From Pseudanabaena frigida (lineage in GTDB: Bacteria; Cyanobacteriota; Cyanobacteriia; Pseudanabaenales; Pseudanabaenaceae), in assembly GCA_003242085.1 (NCBI GenBank), contig QBML01000037.1:1-54361 (forward strand): a DNA stretch of 54,361 bases, written 5' to 3'. Position 1 is the stretch's first letter, and every line of letters begins with the position of its first letter. Positions 33,566-43,049 of the stretch are shown piece after piece. The translations under genes and the position numbers were made by a program. The notes beneath the pieces are model-generated. The model was not told where the DNA came from, did not search any database, and saw only the letters and a list, made by a program, of their open reading frames with translations.

Positions 33566-34498
33566 ATGCAAAACCCTGTCTCCCCCTCCTCCCACACATC
33601 AAATTTATTGCGCGATCCTAGATTACGCAATAAATCAAAATCTCTTAATTTTCGCCTGCTATTACTGACCCTTTGTGGGTTGACTAGCAGTTTAGCGATC
33701 GCAACTCCTACTGCACATGCAAATCGTCTAGAAACCTTTGTGTACGATTTGACCGATAGCAAGATTGAGTTTTCGCTCAAAAATGACATTGAGCCAAAAG
33801 GAACTGTAATTAGCAATCCCACACGCATTGTGATCGATCTTCCTGGAATTGTTTATCAAGGGCCGACAGTGCGACGACGAGTAGGGCGCGGCGTGCAGGC
33901 AGTTCGAGTTGGACAGGTTGATGCGAATACAACCAGAATGGTGGTCGAGTTTTCGCCTGAAGTTACTCTCAATCCGCAAGATTTACGTCTTAAGTCCAGA
34001 CAGCCAGGGCGGTGGACAATGCAACTTCCCCAAAATATTGCGGCGATCGATTTGAATAGTATTACGAGCTTTGCTCTACCCGTAACAGGTGCAATTAGTT
34101 CTGGATTCGGCTGGCGCGTGCATCCCATCACGGGCGAAAGAAAACTGCATAAAGGAGTTGATTTTGCAGCTCCCACTGGCACACCAATTTTTGCGGCGGC
34201 AGATGGCGTTGTCACCTATTCAGGATGGACGGATGATGGCTATGGCAATGTTGTCGAGTTGCGCCATGACAATGGCGTATTAACTCTTTACGCGCACACC
34301 AACAAGGTCTATGTATCCAAAGGGCAGGTTGTAAATAAAGGGCAGGCGATCGCAGAAGTCGGTACGACAGGTCGCAGTACTGGGCCTCATCTCCATTTTG
34401 AAGTTCAACCCGATGGCAGAACTGCTGTCGATCCGATGGATTATTTACAACTTCGACAGGTAACCCTCGATTTAGCTTCTAATAGCTTTAAAGATTAA
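33566..34498 (+). CDS. AMIN-domain M23 peptidoglycan endopeptidase
   Basis: This encodes 310 residues. The signal sequence lies at about 27-52 (after a polar, basic start). Residues 55-150 form an AMIN domain (FSLKNDIEPKGTVISNPTRIVIDLPG...) that binds the cell wall, and residues 175-300 form an M23/LytM domain. The zinc ligands are present: HKGVDF (His and Asp), YAH and HLHF. The expected role is cutting peptide cross-links in septal or nanopore-associated wall, as with amidase partners in filamentous cyanobacteria. It is followed by a terminator shared with the convergent Nudix gene. Confidence 0.92.
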   Translation: MQNPVSPSSHTSNLLRDPRLRNKSKSLNFRLLLLTLCGLTSSLAIATPTAHANRLETFVYDLTDSKIEFSLKNDIEPKGTVISNPTRIVIDLPGIVYQGPTVRRRVGRGVQAVRVGQVDANTTRMVVEFSPEVTLNPQDLRLKSRQPGRWTMQLPQNIAAIDLNSITSFALPVTGAISSGFGWRVHPITGERKLHKGVDFAAPTGTPIFAAADGVVTYSGWTDDGYGNVVELRHDNGVLTLYAHTNKVYVSKGQVVNKGQAIAEVGTTGRSTGPHLHFEVQPDGRTAVDPMDYLQLRQVTLDLASNSFKD

Positions 34499-34532
34499 AA
34501 AAGAGAGGCGCAAAGCGCCTGTCTTTTTTAAT
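34494..34532. terminator. Bidirectional terminator between the M23 and Nudix genes
   Basis: AAAAAAGA(C/G)AGGCGC arms around AAA, with A/T runs on both sides, overlap both stop codons. They fit termination in both directions. Confidence 0.8.
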
Positions 34533-35085
34533 CAGCTAGTGCTTGCAAAGCCAGATAAAATGCTGTGATTGATTTAGCATCAAGGCTAGTGTCAGCACTT
34601 TGCGATCGCAATAAAGCTTCTATCTCTTCACGACTGAGTAATACTACTTCTATCTCTTCATCTTCATCTTGGGCAGGTGGATGTTCTAGTTTGGTCAAAT
34701 CTTGCGCCAGATAAGCATGAATAACCTCGTCGGAATAGCCTGGACAAATATAGAAACCACCGAGATATCGCCATTTACTGGCGCTATATCCAGTCTCTTC
34801 TTCGATTTCGCGCTTAATCGTCACATCGTGCTCTTCTCCAATCTCTAAAGTCCCCGCAGGAAATTCTAAGAGATAGCGCTTAATAGCAAATCGATATTGC
34901 TTCACCAACACAAATTTACCGTCAGCAGTCACAGGAACTGCCAGCCCTGCTCCTGGATGCTTGATATACGAATATTCACCTGTAATACCGTTCGGCAATT
35001 TAATGCGATCGACGTGAAAGGAGAATTTGCTGCCTCGGTAGCTCAGGCGATTTTGCAAGATTTGCGATTGTGTAACGTCTGACAT
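34528..35085 (-). CDS. Nudix hydrolase, ADP-ribose pyrophosphatase-like
   Basis: This encodes 185 residues. The Nudix box is complete: Gly78, Glu84, Arg92-Glu93, Glu96-Glu97 and Gly99 fit G-X5-E-X7-REUXEEXGU. A Pro-Gly pair downstream (ICPGYSDE) is the mark of the ADP-ribose pyrophosphatase subgroup, which clears ADP-ribose and related nucleotide sugars. The N-terminal strands fit the dimer-forming domain of that group. Substrate assignment rests on these motifs only. Confidence 0.9.
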   Translation of the reverse strand: MSDVTQSQILQNRLSYRGSKFSFHVDRIKLPNGITGEYSYIKHPGAGLAVPVTADGKFVLVKQYRFAIKRYLLEFPAGTLEIGEEHDVTIKREIEEETGYSASKWRYLGGFYICPGYSDEVIHAYLAQDLTKLEHPPAQDEDEEIEVVLLSREEIEALLRSQSADTSLDAKSITAFYLALQALAD

Positions 35086-35174
35086 AGAAGTTTTTATTAA
35101 CTAATTCCAGCCCATTTTGTCATAAGTTCTGAAAAATAGATGCACCTTTTGTAACTGTCACCAGTCATATTAAA

Positions 35175-35225
35175 AAACCAAAAGGAGAGCTGCGGCGCGT
35201 AGCGCTGCAACTCTCCTTTGGTTTT
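35175..35225. terminator. Family hairpin after ubiD
   Basis: AAAACC...AGGAGAG...GCGGCGC arms around a short loop, with TTTTAAT at the end. It overlaps the ubiD stop at 35224. The TATAGC ends are not recognisable in this copy. Confidence 0.65.
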
Positions 35226-36741
35226 AATGAATATCGTAACCAAATAGATTTGGATCGGCTCCATCAAGCCTAATATCGGCTAAGCCATACTCAGCCCAAC
35301 GCCGCGTTACCATATCCGCTACATCAGGATCGCTCTCTAAGGGATCGCCCCAATCGCGATCAGTTTCAGGATAAATTTTTGTCGTCGCATCAATCCCCAT
35401 CCGTCCCCCTAATCCTTCCTTTTCACAAGCAAAGTCGAGAGAGTCGAAGGGATTGTCGGGTAAAATGAACACATCGCGGGTTGGATCGACTTTAGAACTG
35501 AGTGCCCATACCACTAAGCGAGGATCGCGAATATTGATCGTGTGATCGACGACAATCACAAATTTGGTATAGGTAAACTGTGGGAGAGCGCTCCAGAATG
35601 CTAAAGCCGCACGTCTCGCCTGTCCTGGATAAGATTTTTTAATGGAAATAATTGCTGCCTTATAGGAAAGCGCTTCCATTGGCAAGAAGAAGTCGGTGAT
35701 TTCGGAAACTTGTTGGCGCAGAATGGGAGTATAAATACGATTTAAGGCGATCGCGATCATTGCTTCTTCCTTGGGAGGCAAGCCGCTAAATGTCGTCAAA
35801 TAAATTGGATCTTTGCGATGGGTCATGCAATGGAATCTTATCAAAGGCGCTTGCTCATTGATACCACCGTAATAGCCCATATGATCGCCAAATGGGCCAT
35901 CAGTTCCCACTTCATCAGGTGTAATTGTTCCTTCTAAAATATATTCTGCACAGGCGGGAACTTCTAAATCTAGGGTTTTACATTTAGTAAGCTGTACGCC
36001 TTCATTACCATAGAGACCCGCAAAAATCCATTCTGAAAGATCGATCGGAATTGGAGTTGCTGCTGCCATGATTAATACTGGATCAACGCCGATCGCGATC
36101 GCAATTTCTAACTTCTTCCCTGCTTCTGTCGCCTTTCGTAAATGTCTTGCTCCACCGCGTACAGAAAGCCATTGCACGGTCATTGTGTTTTTTGACTGCT
36201 GTTGTAGCCGATATACGCCAACATTGGGAATGCCATTCTCCACATCTTTGGTAATTACTAGAGCTAAAGTTACAGCACGTCCGCCATCTTTAGGGTAGGG
36301 TTTGAGAATGGGAATCTGATCGAGATCGACGTCATCGCCTTGTAAAACTACTTCTTGACAAGGTGCGTTACCAAATAGAAGTTTCTGTGGGCGAGATTTG
36401 ACCACATCAAAGAGAATTTTGCCGAATTCGATCGCCTGTGAGATTTTTTTCGGTGGCTTCGGACTTTGAAGCTTTCCTAACTTCACGCCAAGCACTTCTA
36501 ATTCTGATTGCTCCTTCATGCCCATAGCCCAGCAGACGCGCTCCACCGTACCGAGCAAATTTACGGCTACAGGCGTTTTATAACCCTTGACATTTTCAAA
36601 TAACAGCGCGGGGCCTGCTGACTGTAAGAGGCGATTGCTGATTTCTGCAATTTCTAATTCAGAATCAACGAGGGCTTTTACACGATGTAGTTGTTTGCGT
36701 TCTTCGAGGAGATTGAGAAACGATCGCAGGTCACGGGTCAT
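35224..36741 (-). CDS. ubiD: UbiD-family prenylated-FMN decarboxylase
   Basis: This encodes 505 residues, the usual length. It reads through as UbiD: DLRSFLNLLEERKQLHRV at the start, LEVPACAEYILEGTITPDE and GPFGDHMGYYGG in the core, and GGRMGIDATTK near the end. The enzyme removes the carboxyl group of 4-hydroxy-3-polyprenylbenzoate in the cyanobacterial route to plastoquinone, using prenylated FMN supplied by UbiX, which is not in the window. It is on a single transcript with a hairpin at its end. Confidence 0.95.
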   Translation of the reverse strand: MTRDLRSFLNLLEERKQLHRVKALVDSELEIAEISNRLLQSAGPALLFENVKGYKTPVAVNLLGTVERVCWAMGMKEQSELEVLGVKLGKLQSPKPPKKISQAIEFGKILFDVVKSRPQKLLFGNAPCQEVVLQGDDVDLDQIPILKPYPKDGGRAVTLALVITKDVENGIPNVGVYRLQQQSKNTMTVQWLSVRGGARHLRKATEAGKKLEIAIAIGVDPVLIMAAATPIPIDLSEWIFAGLYGNEGVQLTKCKTLDLEVPACAEYILEGTITPDEVGTDGPFGDHMGYYGGINEQAPLIRFHCMTHRKDPIYLTTFSGLPPKEEAMIAIALNRIYTPILRQQVSEITDFFLPMEALSYKAAIISIKKSYPGQARRAALAFWSALPQFTYTKFVIVVDHTINIRDPRLVVWALSSKVDPTRDVFILPDNPFDSLDFACEKEGLGGRMGIDATTKIYPETDRDWGDPLESDPDVADMVTRRWAEYGLADIRLDGADPNLFGYDIH

Positions 36742-36803
36742 AGGGTTTGCTGGAGAAGTTAGGCAGAAGTATCAACCTATTGTAACTAAATGTTACGTAC
36801 CTT

Positions 36804-37127
36804 CTATAAACCCAAACTTTTGGCATACTCACAATCCGCATTTGCCCCTTCAGCATCACCGATTTTTGCTTTTGCCATGCCCCGATTGAAGTAAGCAGGT
36901 GCAGCGTCAGGTGCTAGCTCAATTACTTTGGTGTAGTCCTCGATCGCCCCAGCATAATCCCTAATCTCGGAGCGATCGTAGGCACGGTTGTAATATGCCT
37001 CGGCATAGTTAGGATCGATGGCGATCGCGGCAGTATAGTCAGCGATCGCTCCTGCTAAATCATCGTTTTCAGCACGTTCCATGCCGCGCTCGTTATAGGC
37101 TTCAGCGGAATCTAGTTTATCCGTCAT
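36804..37127 (-). CDS. Small TPR protein
   Basis: This encodes 107 residues consisting almost wholly of three tetratricopeptide repeats (AEAYNERGMERAENDDLAG, AEAYYNRAYDRSEIRDYAG, APAYFNRGMAKAKIGDAEG). It is strongly acidic and has no signal or other domain. Such small TPR proteins act as adaptors. The partner is unknown. Confidence 0.85.
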   Translation of the reverse strand: MTDKLDSAEAYNERGMERAENDDLAGAIADYTAAIAIDPNYAEAYYNRAYDRSEIRDYAGAIEDYTKVIELAPDAAPAYFNRGMAKAKIGDAEGANADCEYAKSLGL

Positions 37128-37196
37128 TTCTTTAAAAAATAATTAGTGCAATTACTCAATGTAATTTTCTCCTAAGATATAGCAATAAACCCAGAA

Positions 37197-37229
37197 ATTA
37201 GAAGGGCGTACGATGTACGCCCTTCTAAT
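37197..37229. repeat. Hairpin ahead of ictB
   Basis: ATTAGAAGGGCGTAC and GTACGCCCTTCTAAT form a perfect 15-bp stem around GAT. The preceding TATAGCAATAAACCCAGAA resembles the left flank of the repeat family, so this may be a variant copy. It lies 27 bp before the ictB start codon. Confidence 0.55.
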
Positions 37230-37255
37230 CTGCCTATAAAGCTAATGCCTGCTGT

Positions 37256-38620
37256 ATGAATTCCAAGATCAAACTGCCAATCCCCCAATTTTTGCAATCA
37301 TGGTGGCATCACAGCCAAACTAGATTTTTTCAATTAATTAGCACATTGCAAGACTGGCGTGAAGGTAGTCGCTTACTGAGCGCGCAATTTTTGGGATGTT
37401 TGTTAGTGGTACTGTTAGCAACTTTACCTTTCCTCGAAAATGCTCAAACAGGCGTAATTGGTGGGGCAGTAGCGATCGCATGGTTGATGTTGTGGCTCAG
37501 CGATCGGCAGGATCGGACAGTTCCAATCTGGACACCAATCCATTTGCCTTTGGTTATTTACTGGGCGATCGCCTTAATTGCTACTTTAGTTTCACCTGTG
37601 CGTGTTGCAGCGATCGATGGCATGGTGAAGCTAACCCTATATATGCTTGCCTTTGTATCCATGAGTCGATTGATGCGCTTGGGATGGCGATCAATTTTGG
37701 TAGGAGCTTATCTAGTCTCAGCTTTGGTAGCTTGTGCCTATGGGTTACAGCAATGGTATCTCGGAGCGCCCGAACTAGCCACATGGACAGATCCTACCTC
37801 TGAGACCGCAGGTGTTACTCGTGTTTATAGTTTTCTGGGTAATCCTAATTTGTTCGCAGGATATTTAATGCCCGCTCTACCTCTAGGTGCGATCGCGGCA
37901 ATTCATTGGCGGAGCTGGGGAATGAAAGCATTGGGGGCGATCGTGGCAATTTTGGGTGCATTTTGCATTACCCAAACACAAAGTCGCGGCGGACTAATGG
38001 GATTGGCTGCGGCTAGTTTTACTTTGGTGCTGCTATTGGTTTATTGGTGGGGCAAGCGCTTACCAACTTGGACTTTGCCTGTCGCCTTTGGCGGAACCGC
38101 AGGAGCGATCGCCTTAGGCACAATTCTCGTACCAACACTTCGTAAACGGGTTGGCAGTATTTTTGGAACCGAAGATAGTAGTAATGCCTTTCGAGTTAAT
38201 GTCTGGCAGTCCGTACTAAACATGATCAAAGCCAAACCAATTTTAGGAATTGGGCCTGGGAATAAAGCTTTTAACCTCGTCTATCCGCAATATCAGCGAT
38301 CGGGCTATAGTGCTCTAGGAACTTATTCTGTGCCATTGGAGATCACAGTTGAGACAGGTATAGTCGGTGTGATTTGCTATGGCTGGTTAATCTTCACAGT
38401 TTTTCAGCAAGCTTGGATTGCGCTTAATCGACTGAGAATGGAGCGAGACTCTAGCGGATTATGGATTATCGCCGCGATCGCCACCCTCGTTGGGATGATG
38501 GTTCACGGTTTAGTCGATACAGTCTGGTATCGTCCTCAAGTGCAATTACTGTGGTGGCTAGAGATCGCAATCATTAGCAGCTTTTACATTGCTCCCATCG
38601 AAACCAAAATTGAAGAATAA
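37256..38620 (+). CDS. ictB: IctB family membrane protein
   Basis: This encodes 454 residues with ten or more hydrophobic helices and the O-antigen ligase/polymerase domain in the middle (FLGNPNLFAGYLMPALPLGA, TQSRGGLMG, ILGIGPGNKAF). The sequence matches the cyanobacterial protein named IctB, once proposed to import bicarbonate. The Wzy/ligase-like fold makes a role in polysaccharide or glycan transfer equally possible, and the transport claim is disputed. The hairpin at 37197 lies in its leader, and another closes the gene. Confidence 0.88.
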   Translation: MNSKIKLPIPQFLQSWWHHSQTRFFQLISTLQDWREGSRLLSAQFLGCLLVVLLATLPFLENAQTGVIGGAVAIAWLMLWLSDRQDRTVPIWTPIHLPLVIYWAIALIATLVSPVRVAAIDGMVKLTLYMLAFVSMSRLMRLGWRSILVGAYLVSALVACAYGLQQWYLGAPELATWTDPTSETAGVTRVYSFLGNPNLFAGYLMPALPLGAIAAIHWRSWGMKALGAIVAILGAFCITQTQSRGGLMGLAAASFTLVLLLVYWWGKRLPTWTLPVAFGGTAGAIALGTILVPTLRKRVGSIFGTEDSSNAFRVNVWQSVLNMIKAKPILGIGPGNKAFNLVYPQYQRSGYSALGTYSVPLEITVETGIVGVICYGWLIFTVFQQAWIALNRLRMERDSSGLWIIAAIATLVGMMVHGLVDTVWYRPQVQLLWWLEIAIISSFYIAPIETKIEE

Positions 38621-38658
38621 AATAAATAGAGAGGCGCAAAGCGCCTCTCTATTTATTT
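38621..38658. terminator. Convergent hairpin between ictB and aroA
   Basis: AATAAATAGAGAGGCGC and GCGCCTCTCTATTTATT pair perfectly around AAA. It overlaps the aroA stop and belongs to the AAATAAATAGAGG branch of the hairpin family. Confidence 0.75.
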
Positions 38659-40008
38659 GGAGTATAGGCTTTGCAAGGTCGGAATAAATGATGGATAGGA
38701 AATAGCGGCGGATTCGGCGCGATTGATTGAAGTTTTGCCTTTGGCAACTAGAGCGGCGATCGCTAAACTCATTGCGATGCGATGATCGTCATAGCTTTCT
38801 ATTTCAGTTCCAGTTAGCGCTTTACCACCAACGATTGTCATCCCATCAGGACGCTCTGTGATATTTGCTCCTAGTTTAGTTAGTTCCTTGACCATTGCAA
38901 TAATCCGATCGCTCTCTTTCACGCGCAATTCTTCTGCATCTTCAATGATCGTCGTTCCTTCTGCACAGGTAGCAGCGATCGCTAAAATGGGAATCTCATC
39001 GATCAAACGAGGAATTACCGCACCGCCAATCTTACATGCCTTGAGTGCAGCAGAACGAACATGTAAATCAGCAACTGGTTCGCCTGTAACTTCACGCTGA
39101 TTTTCATAGGTAATATCGGCTCCCATTTCGGAAAGAACTTCTAAAATACCCGTACGTGTAGGGTTGATGCCGACATTCTCAATTACTAGATCGGAATTAG
39201 GAACAATAGAAGCTGCCACAAGCCAAAAAGCCGCCGAACTAATATCCCCAGGGACGGTTACTTCTTGACCAACTAGTTTTGCACCACCTTTCACCGCAAC
39301 GGTATTGGTGTCAATATCCACAGTAACTTTTGCGCCAAAGGCAGCCAACATGCGTTCGCTATGATCGCGCGATCGCTCTGGCTCGGTGATAATCGTTTCT
39401 CCATCGGTCATCAAGCCAGCCAGCATAATGCAGGACTTGACCTGTGCCGAGGCGACGGGTGATTGATAGTGAATTGCTTTGAGGTTTTGTCCAGAGATAG
39501 CAAGAGGTGCGCGCGCTCCATTCTCTCTACCCCAGATATGCGCCCCCATTTGACGCAATGGATTGACCACGCGGGACATCGGGCGCGATCGCAAAGAATG
39601 ATCGCCTGTAACTGTAAAAAAGCGATCGGGATGACTTGCCAAAATTCCTAACATCAAACGTAACGTCGTCCCTGAATTGCCAGCATTCAAGACATCTAGC
39701 GGCTCTCTAAGATTGCCGAGTCCAATTCCCCTAACCGTAACTAATTCGGAATTAAGTTCTGATATCTCTGCCCCCATAGCCGAGAAGCAAGCCGCAGTAC
39801 TACGCGGATCTTCACCTAGCAATAAACCTCGGATTGTTGTTTCGCCCTCAGCCAGCGAACCAAGCATCAACGCCCGATGCGAAATCGACTTATCCCCAGG
39901 AATCGTAATCCGTCCGCGTAATCCCTGTGGCAATTGGCTTGCATCAATATTTAGGAGGTGATGGGTTTGAGTAGTGTCGAGGTCAATCATGTTAGAGTCA
40001 GTTAGCAA
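38653..40008 (-). CDS. aroA: 3-phosphoshikimate 1-carboxyvinyltransferase (EPSP synthase)
   Basis: This encodes 451 residues (445 if the second ATG is used). It catalyses the sixth step of the shikimate pathway, transfer of enolpyruvate from PEP to shikimate-3-phosphate. It has [31 protein letters not shown] and [14 protein letters not shown], and RVKESDRI near the C-terminus. The [10 protein letters not shown] form is that of class II enzymes rather than the E. coli-type class I. Length is normal and the gene is single. Confidence 0.97.
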   Translation of the reverse strand: MLTDSNMIDLDTTQTHHLLNIDASQLPQGLRGRITIPGDKSISHRALMLGSLAEGETTIRGLLLGEDPRSTAACFSAMGAEISELNSELVTVRGIGLGNLREPLDVLNAGNSGTTLRLMLGILASHPDRFFTVTGDHSLRSRPMSRVVNPLRQMGAHIWGRENGARAPLAISGQNLKAIHYQSPVASAQVKSCIMLAGLMTDGETIITEPERSRDHSERMLAAFGAKVTVDIDTNTVAVKGGAKLVGQEVTVPGDISSAAFWLVAASIVPNSDLVIENVGINPTRTGILEVLSEMGADITYENQREVTGEPVADLHVRSAALKACKIGGAVIPRLIDEIPILAIAATCAEGTTIIEDAEELRVKESDRIIAMVKELTKLGANITERPDGMTIVGGKALTGTEIESYDDHRIAMSLAIAALVAKGKTSINRAESAAISYPSFIPTLQSLYSK

Positions 40009-40072
40009 TTAATATTAGATTAAGACAAAATCACGGCAAAATTCGACTTAATCAACGTCACCACCAGCTTCT

Positions 40073-40684
40073 ATGAATCCCACCGAGCCCAATCCTGCTG
40101 ATTTAAATGCGATCGCTACAGACGATATGACAGGGATTGATACGCCTCCCCAACCGCCACAAAATCTGGGGACGTTTCTTGATCGCCTTTATGGGACTTT
40201 GTTTCTGCCCCAAGCGACCTTTGAACAACTGAAGGCTAATCCCGCTTTTCCTCAAGCTGCGATCGTCATTGCTTTAGTAAATATTCTGGAAACCTTACGC
40301 CTCGATCAATTTGCCATCTACAGAATTGTCTGGTCGGCGATCAGTGGCATTATTGGCTGGGTATTTTTTACGTTTCTGCTCAAGCAATTAGCTGGTGTTT
40401 TTCAAAAACAGGTCACGATGCTTGAATTGCTAACCCTAACGGGGTTTGCTAGTCTGCCTTGGATCTTTATGGCTCCTGCTCTCAGCTTGCCGCCACAGTC
40501 TCGCTTTCTAGCCGCGATCGCTGTAATCATCTGGTTCGTCATCTGGCAAGTATGGAGTGCATCTGTCGCCTTAGGAATTAAAAGTCTGAAAACTCTGGCG
40601 ATTGTGCCTTTGGCGATCGCAGGTGGTTTGGTTGCCTTAATTTGGTTAGGTAATGCCATTAAGTTGTTAATCAGTATTACTTAA
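40073..40684 (+). CDS. Yip1-domain-like membrane protein
   Basis: This encodes 203 residues. The first 35 are polar and Pro-rich and probably cytoplasmic. Five hydrophobic helices follow (about 62-80, 85-105, 118-137, 143-165 and 175-200) in the Yip1 pattern (RLYGTLFLPQATFEQL at the entry). Bacterial members have no defined role. It has its own hairpin at 40730. Confidence 0.75.
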   Translation: MNPTEPNPADLNAIATDDMTGIDTPPQPPQNLGTFLDRLYGTLFLPQATFEQLKANPAFPQAAIVIALVNILETLRLDQFAIYRIVWSAISGIIGWVFFTFLLKQLAGVFQKQVTMLELLTLTGFASLPWIFMAPALSLPPQSRFLAAIAVIIWFVIWQVWSASVALGIKSLKTLAIVPLAIAGGLVALIWLGNAIKLLISIT

Positions 40685-40729
40685 GAATTATTTAGGCAAT
40701 TTTTGGTAATTGGTTTTGACTTGTAAATC

Positions 40730-40764
40730 AAGATAAAGGCGGCGCTTTGCGCCGCCTTTATCTT
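40730..40764. terminator. Family hairpin after the Yip1-like gene
   Basis: AAGATAAAGGCGGCGC and GCGCCGCCTTTATCTT form a perfect 16-bp stem around TTT, 46 bp after the stop. Confidence 0.75.
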
Positions 40765-40895
40765 ATTGAAATGTTTTGGGCAAGCGATCGCTTGGAACGA
40801 TTGTAGAAAGCTCAACGTCATCAACGAGTACTGTAGCTTTCCTAATCACTAGGCAAAACTATTAGGAACTAAAGTAATTCTCCTAATTTGGATAA

Positions 40896-40997
40896 GGCTT
40901 CAACTACGCTCAGCCAGCGTAAAATGATGGCTGAGCGTAGTTGAAGCCCTGAGCTTGTCGAAGTGTCGAATCCCTGAGCTTGCCGAAGTGTCGAACC
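40896..40997. repeat. Inverted repeat of the GCTTCAAC...CTCAGCC family plus a tandem duplication
   Basis: GGCTTCAACTACGCTCAGCC at 40896-40915 (21 bp with the next A) is perfectly repeated in inverse at 40928-40948 around an 11-base loop. Directly after it, CCCTGAGCTTGTCGAAGTGT followed by CGAAT occurs twice. Related copies lie at 41719 and 52966. Confidence 0.75.
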
Positions 40998-41060
40998 CTT
41001 GCACAATTTATACAGGCAAGCTACAGAATTGATGTAATTAGTAACCTAACCAAGATAAAT

Positions 41061-41648
41061 ATGCAAAACTTCTTTAATTTAAAAGCCAATATTAATCAAA
41101 GTAAAATCGCAGTCTCCTTGATATTAACTACTGTTTTATCAATAGGTAGTGGCTTAACTCTCTTCAGTAATGCTGGAGCTTTTGCTGATTCTATCAATGC
41201 TGAATATAACAGCCTTAAAAATAGCGAAATTAAACCTGTAGTAATACCTAAAAATCAGTTACCACCACCTTTAGATAAAGATATCGTCTTCCGAGAAATT
41301 TCTAGTGGTGGCATTACAGGAGCTACCTATCAAACAGTTTTACTTAAAGATGGAACTTTGATCCGCGTACGCATTGGTGATGCTAATGATTCTCAGCGTA
41401 GCGTGCGTAGAGTTTCTGTAGAGCAAGTAAAAAAGTTTGAAAAGTTGTTGCATAAACCGACAATTGCTAGATTCAAGAACCTCAGTTATCCAGCACCTAG
41501 AGGTGCTGCTGATTACATCACCTACACACTCACCAGTAAAGAAGGTACATTTCAGTACAACGACATCTCTCAAAACGGAATACCAAAAAACTTACAGTCT
41601 GTAGTCTCAGCTTGGAAGCAGCTTAAAACAACTGCTATGTCTTTATAG
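41061..41648 (+). CDS. Secreted protein of unknown function
   Basis: This encodes 195 residues from the ATG at 41061. The frame is open 27 codons further upstream, but only this start gives a normal signal peptide (hydrophobic core at about 17-35, cleavage near AFA-DS). The mature part has a basic, mixed alpha/beta look, with VFREISSGGITGATYQTVLLKDG and an internal SYPAPRGAADYITYTL. I do not recognise the family. The stop codon TAG lies within the TATAGC end of the repeat that starts at 41644. Confidence 0.7.
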   Translation: MQNFFNLKANINQSKIAVSLILTTVLSIGSGLTLFSNAGAFADSINAEYNSLKNSEIKPVVIPKNQLPPPLDKDIVFREISSGGITGATYQTVLLKDGTLIRVRIGDANDSQRSVRRVSVEQVKKFEKLLHKPTIARFKNLSYPAPRGAADYITYTLTSKEGTFQYNDISQNGIPKNLQSVVSAWKQLKTTAMSL

Positions 41649-41714
41649 CTACAATCAAAACCCAAAAGAGAGTTGCGGTGCTTCGCACCGCAACTCTCTT
41701 TTTTAATGGCTATA
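41644..41714. repeat. Short MITE-like hairpin element
   Basis: The left end TATAGCT (41644-41650) and right end GGCTATA (41708-41714) bracket a hairpin (AAAAGAGAGTTGCGGTGC / GCACCGCAACTCTCTTTT around TTC) at about 41661-41704. The flanking GTCCTAA modules are missing. It ends the preceding gene. Confidence 0.65.
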
Positions 41715-41718
41715 GGAG

Positions 41719-41793
41719 AGAAGCTTCGGCTCCACTCAGCCAACGGTCTACAAATGGCTGAGCGGAGATCGTTGGCTGAGCATAGTCGAAGCC
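41719..41793. repeat. Second copy of the GCTTCRAC...CTCAGCC inverted repeat
   Basis: GCTTCGGCTCCACTCAGCCA is followed by TGGCTGAGCGGAG and then by a second TTGGCTGAGCATAGTCGAAG, so one left arm faces two right arms. It abuts the sqdX stop region. Confidence 0.65.
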
Positions 41794-41798
41794 TATGC

Positions 41799-42929
41799 CT
41801 ATGACATCGTTAAAACTGGTTTGCTCGTCTCAATTGTTTGCTCGTAGTAGTTTTGTAATTGTCGGGTTGCGGCATCCCAGCCCCACTTTTCCGCTTCTAA
41901 CCGCGCTTCTATGCACATTGATTCATCGCGATTTTGCAAGAGATTTTGAGTTGCTTGAGTTAAACCATTACTGTCATTAGGATCGAACAAATAGCCATTA
42001 ATCCCATTCGTGACAATATCAGGAATCCCGCCAGAATTGGCAGCAACTACGGGACAACCAGCCGCCATTGCCTCTAGTAAGACCAATCCGAGAGTTTCTG
42101 TGCGTGATGGGAATAGAAAGGCATCGCTAGAAGCAAAGGCGGAGGCAAGCTCTTCACCACGCAGATAGCCCACAAAATTGGTATTGGTATCCGCAAAAAT
42201 TTTCTCTAACTCTTGGCGATAGGGGCCATTTCCCACCAGCGCTAACCGACTATTAGGAATTGCTTGGAGTACGGGTAGAATTTGCTGAATTTCTTTCTCT
42301 GCTGAAAGTCTGCCCACATAAAGAAATAAGGTGTCTTCAGGATGTCCCTGTGTCAGTTGTGATCGCATCTCAGCACTCTTAAAGCGCGGATGAAACTGCA
42401 CAGTATCCACGCCACGCTGCCAGAGATCGAGACGCTCAACACCATGCGATCGCAGTTCATCGATCATCACCGTCGAGGTACAAAGATTTAGAGCCGCTTG
42501 GTTATGGGTATTTTTGACTAATTCCCACATCACTCCTTCAAGAAATCCTAAGCCGTAATGCTGTAGATATTGTGGTAAATGCGTGTGATAGGAAGCCATC
42601 AGCGGGTGATTCATCGATTTGGCATAATATAAACCCGCCATGCCCAAAATTGCAGGATTTACAATATGCACGATGTCAGGTTTAAATTGCTCTAGAGCAT
42701 GACCAATCGAAGGGCGCGGCAGAGCTACTTTTAGCTCTGGATATAGTGGGAAATCAAATGCCGATACGCCATAAATCTCTGCACCACAATATTCTTTAAG
42801 TCCACCATCGGGTGAAAACACCAGTACTTGATTTCCGAGTTTGACCAGATACTCAACGGTATATTTGAGGCGGGTAACAATACCATCAATTTTTGGCAAA
42901 AATGTCTCGGTAAATATAGCGATACGCAT
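41799..42929 (-). CDS. sqdX: Sulfolipid synthase (sulfoquinovosyltransferase)
   Basis: This encodes 376 residues from the ATG at 42929 (MRIAIFTETFLPKIDGIVTR). The frame is open 15 codons upstream, but the family begins here. It is a GT4-type glycosyltransferase: the N-terminal acceptor domain contains SYHTHLPQYLQHYGLG and NLCTSTVMIDELRSHG, and the C-terminal donor domain contains YVGRLSAEKEI and FPSRTETLGLVLLEAMAAG. These match cyanobacterial SqdX closely. It transfers sulfoquinovose from UDP-sulfoquinovose to diacylglycerol to make SQDG, a thylakoid lipid. The partner sqdB is not in the window. Confidence 0.92.
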   Translation of the reverse strand: MRIAIFTETFLPKIDGIVTRLKYTVEYLVKLGNQVLVFSPDGGLKEYCGAEIYGVSAFDFPLYPELKVALPRPSIGHALEQFKPDIVHIVNPAILGMAGLYYAKSMNHPLMASYHTHLPQYLQHYGLGFLEGVMWELVKNTHNQAALNLCTSTVMIDELRSHGVERLDLWQRGVDTVQFHPRFKSAEMRSQLTQGHPEDTLFLYVGRLSAEKEIQQILPVLQAIPNSRLALVGNGPYRQELEKIFADTNTNFVGYLRGEELASAFASSDAFLFPSRTETLGLVLLEAMAAGCPVVAANSGGIPDIVTNGINGYLFDPNDSNGLTQATQNLLQNRDESMCIEARLEAEKWGWDAATRQLQNYYEQTIETSKPVLTMS

Positions 42930-42975
42930 AGTTATGACTGCACGGGATCGTTGGCTGTGGGCTGACAGCATCATA

Positions 42976-43010
42976 AAAGAAAAAGCACCCTATGGAGTGC
43001 TTTTTCTTTA
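42976..43010 (-). terminator. Terminator of ilvN
   Basis: AAAGAAAAAGCAC and GTGCTTTTTCTTT pair around a short loop, with A/T runs on both sides. It lies 40 bp beyond the ilvN stop. A decayed half of a family hairpin (GGTGCTTCGCGCCGCC) lies between them at about 43023-43038. Confidence 0.75.
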
Positions 43011-43049
43011 AACCTTAAAAAACGGTGCTTCGCGCCGCCTTTATGAATA

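Larger units (their letters stand above)
40685..41060. other. 376-bp intergenic region with three repeats
   Basis: It contains the family hairpin at 40730-40764, a 21-bp perfect inverted repeat at 40896-40948 and a 25-bp tandem duplication at 40947-40997. No gene is evident. The downstream gene's own promoter must lie in the last 60 bp or within the repeats. Confidence 0.7.

Noticed and set aside
41719-41793. Terminator of the secreted-protein gene
   Set aside because: A hairpin directly at the stop (41644-41714) already fits. This segment belongs to a dispersed repeat family and has no T run.
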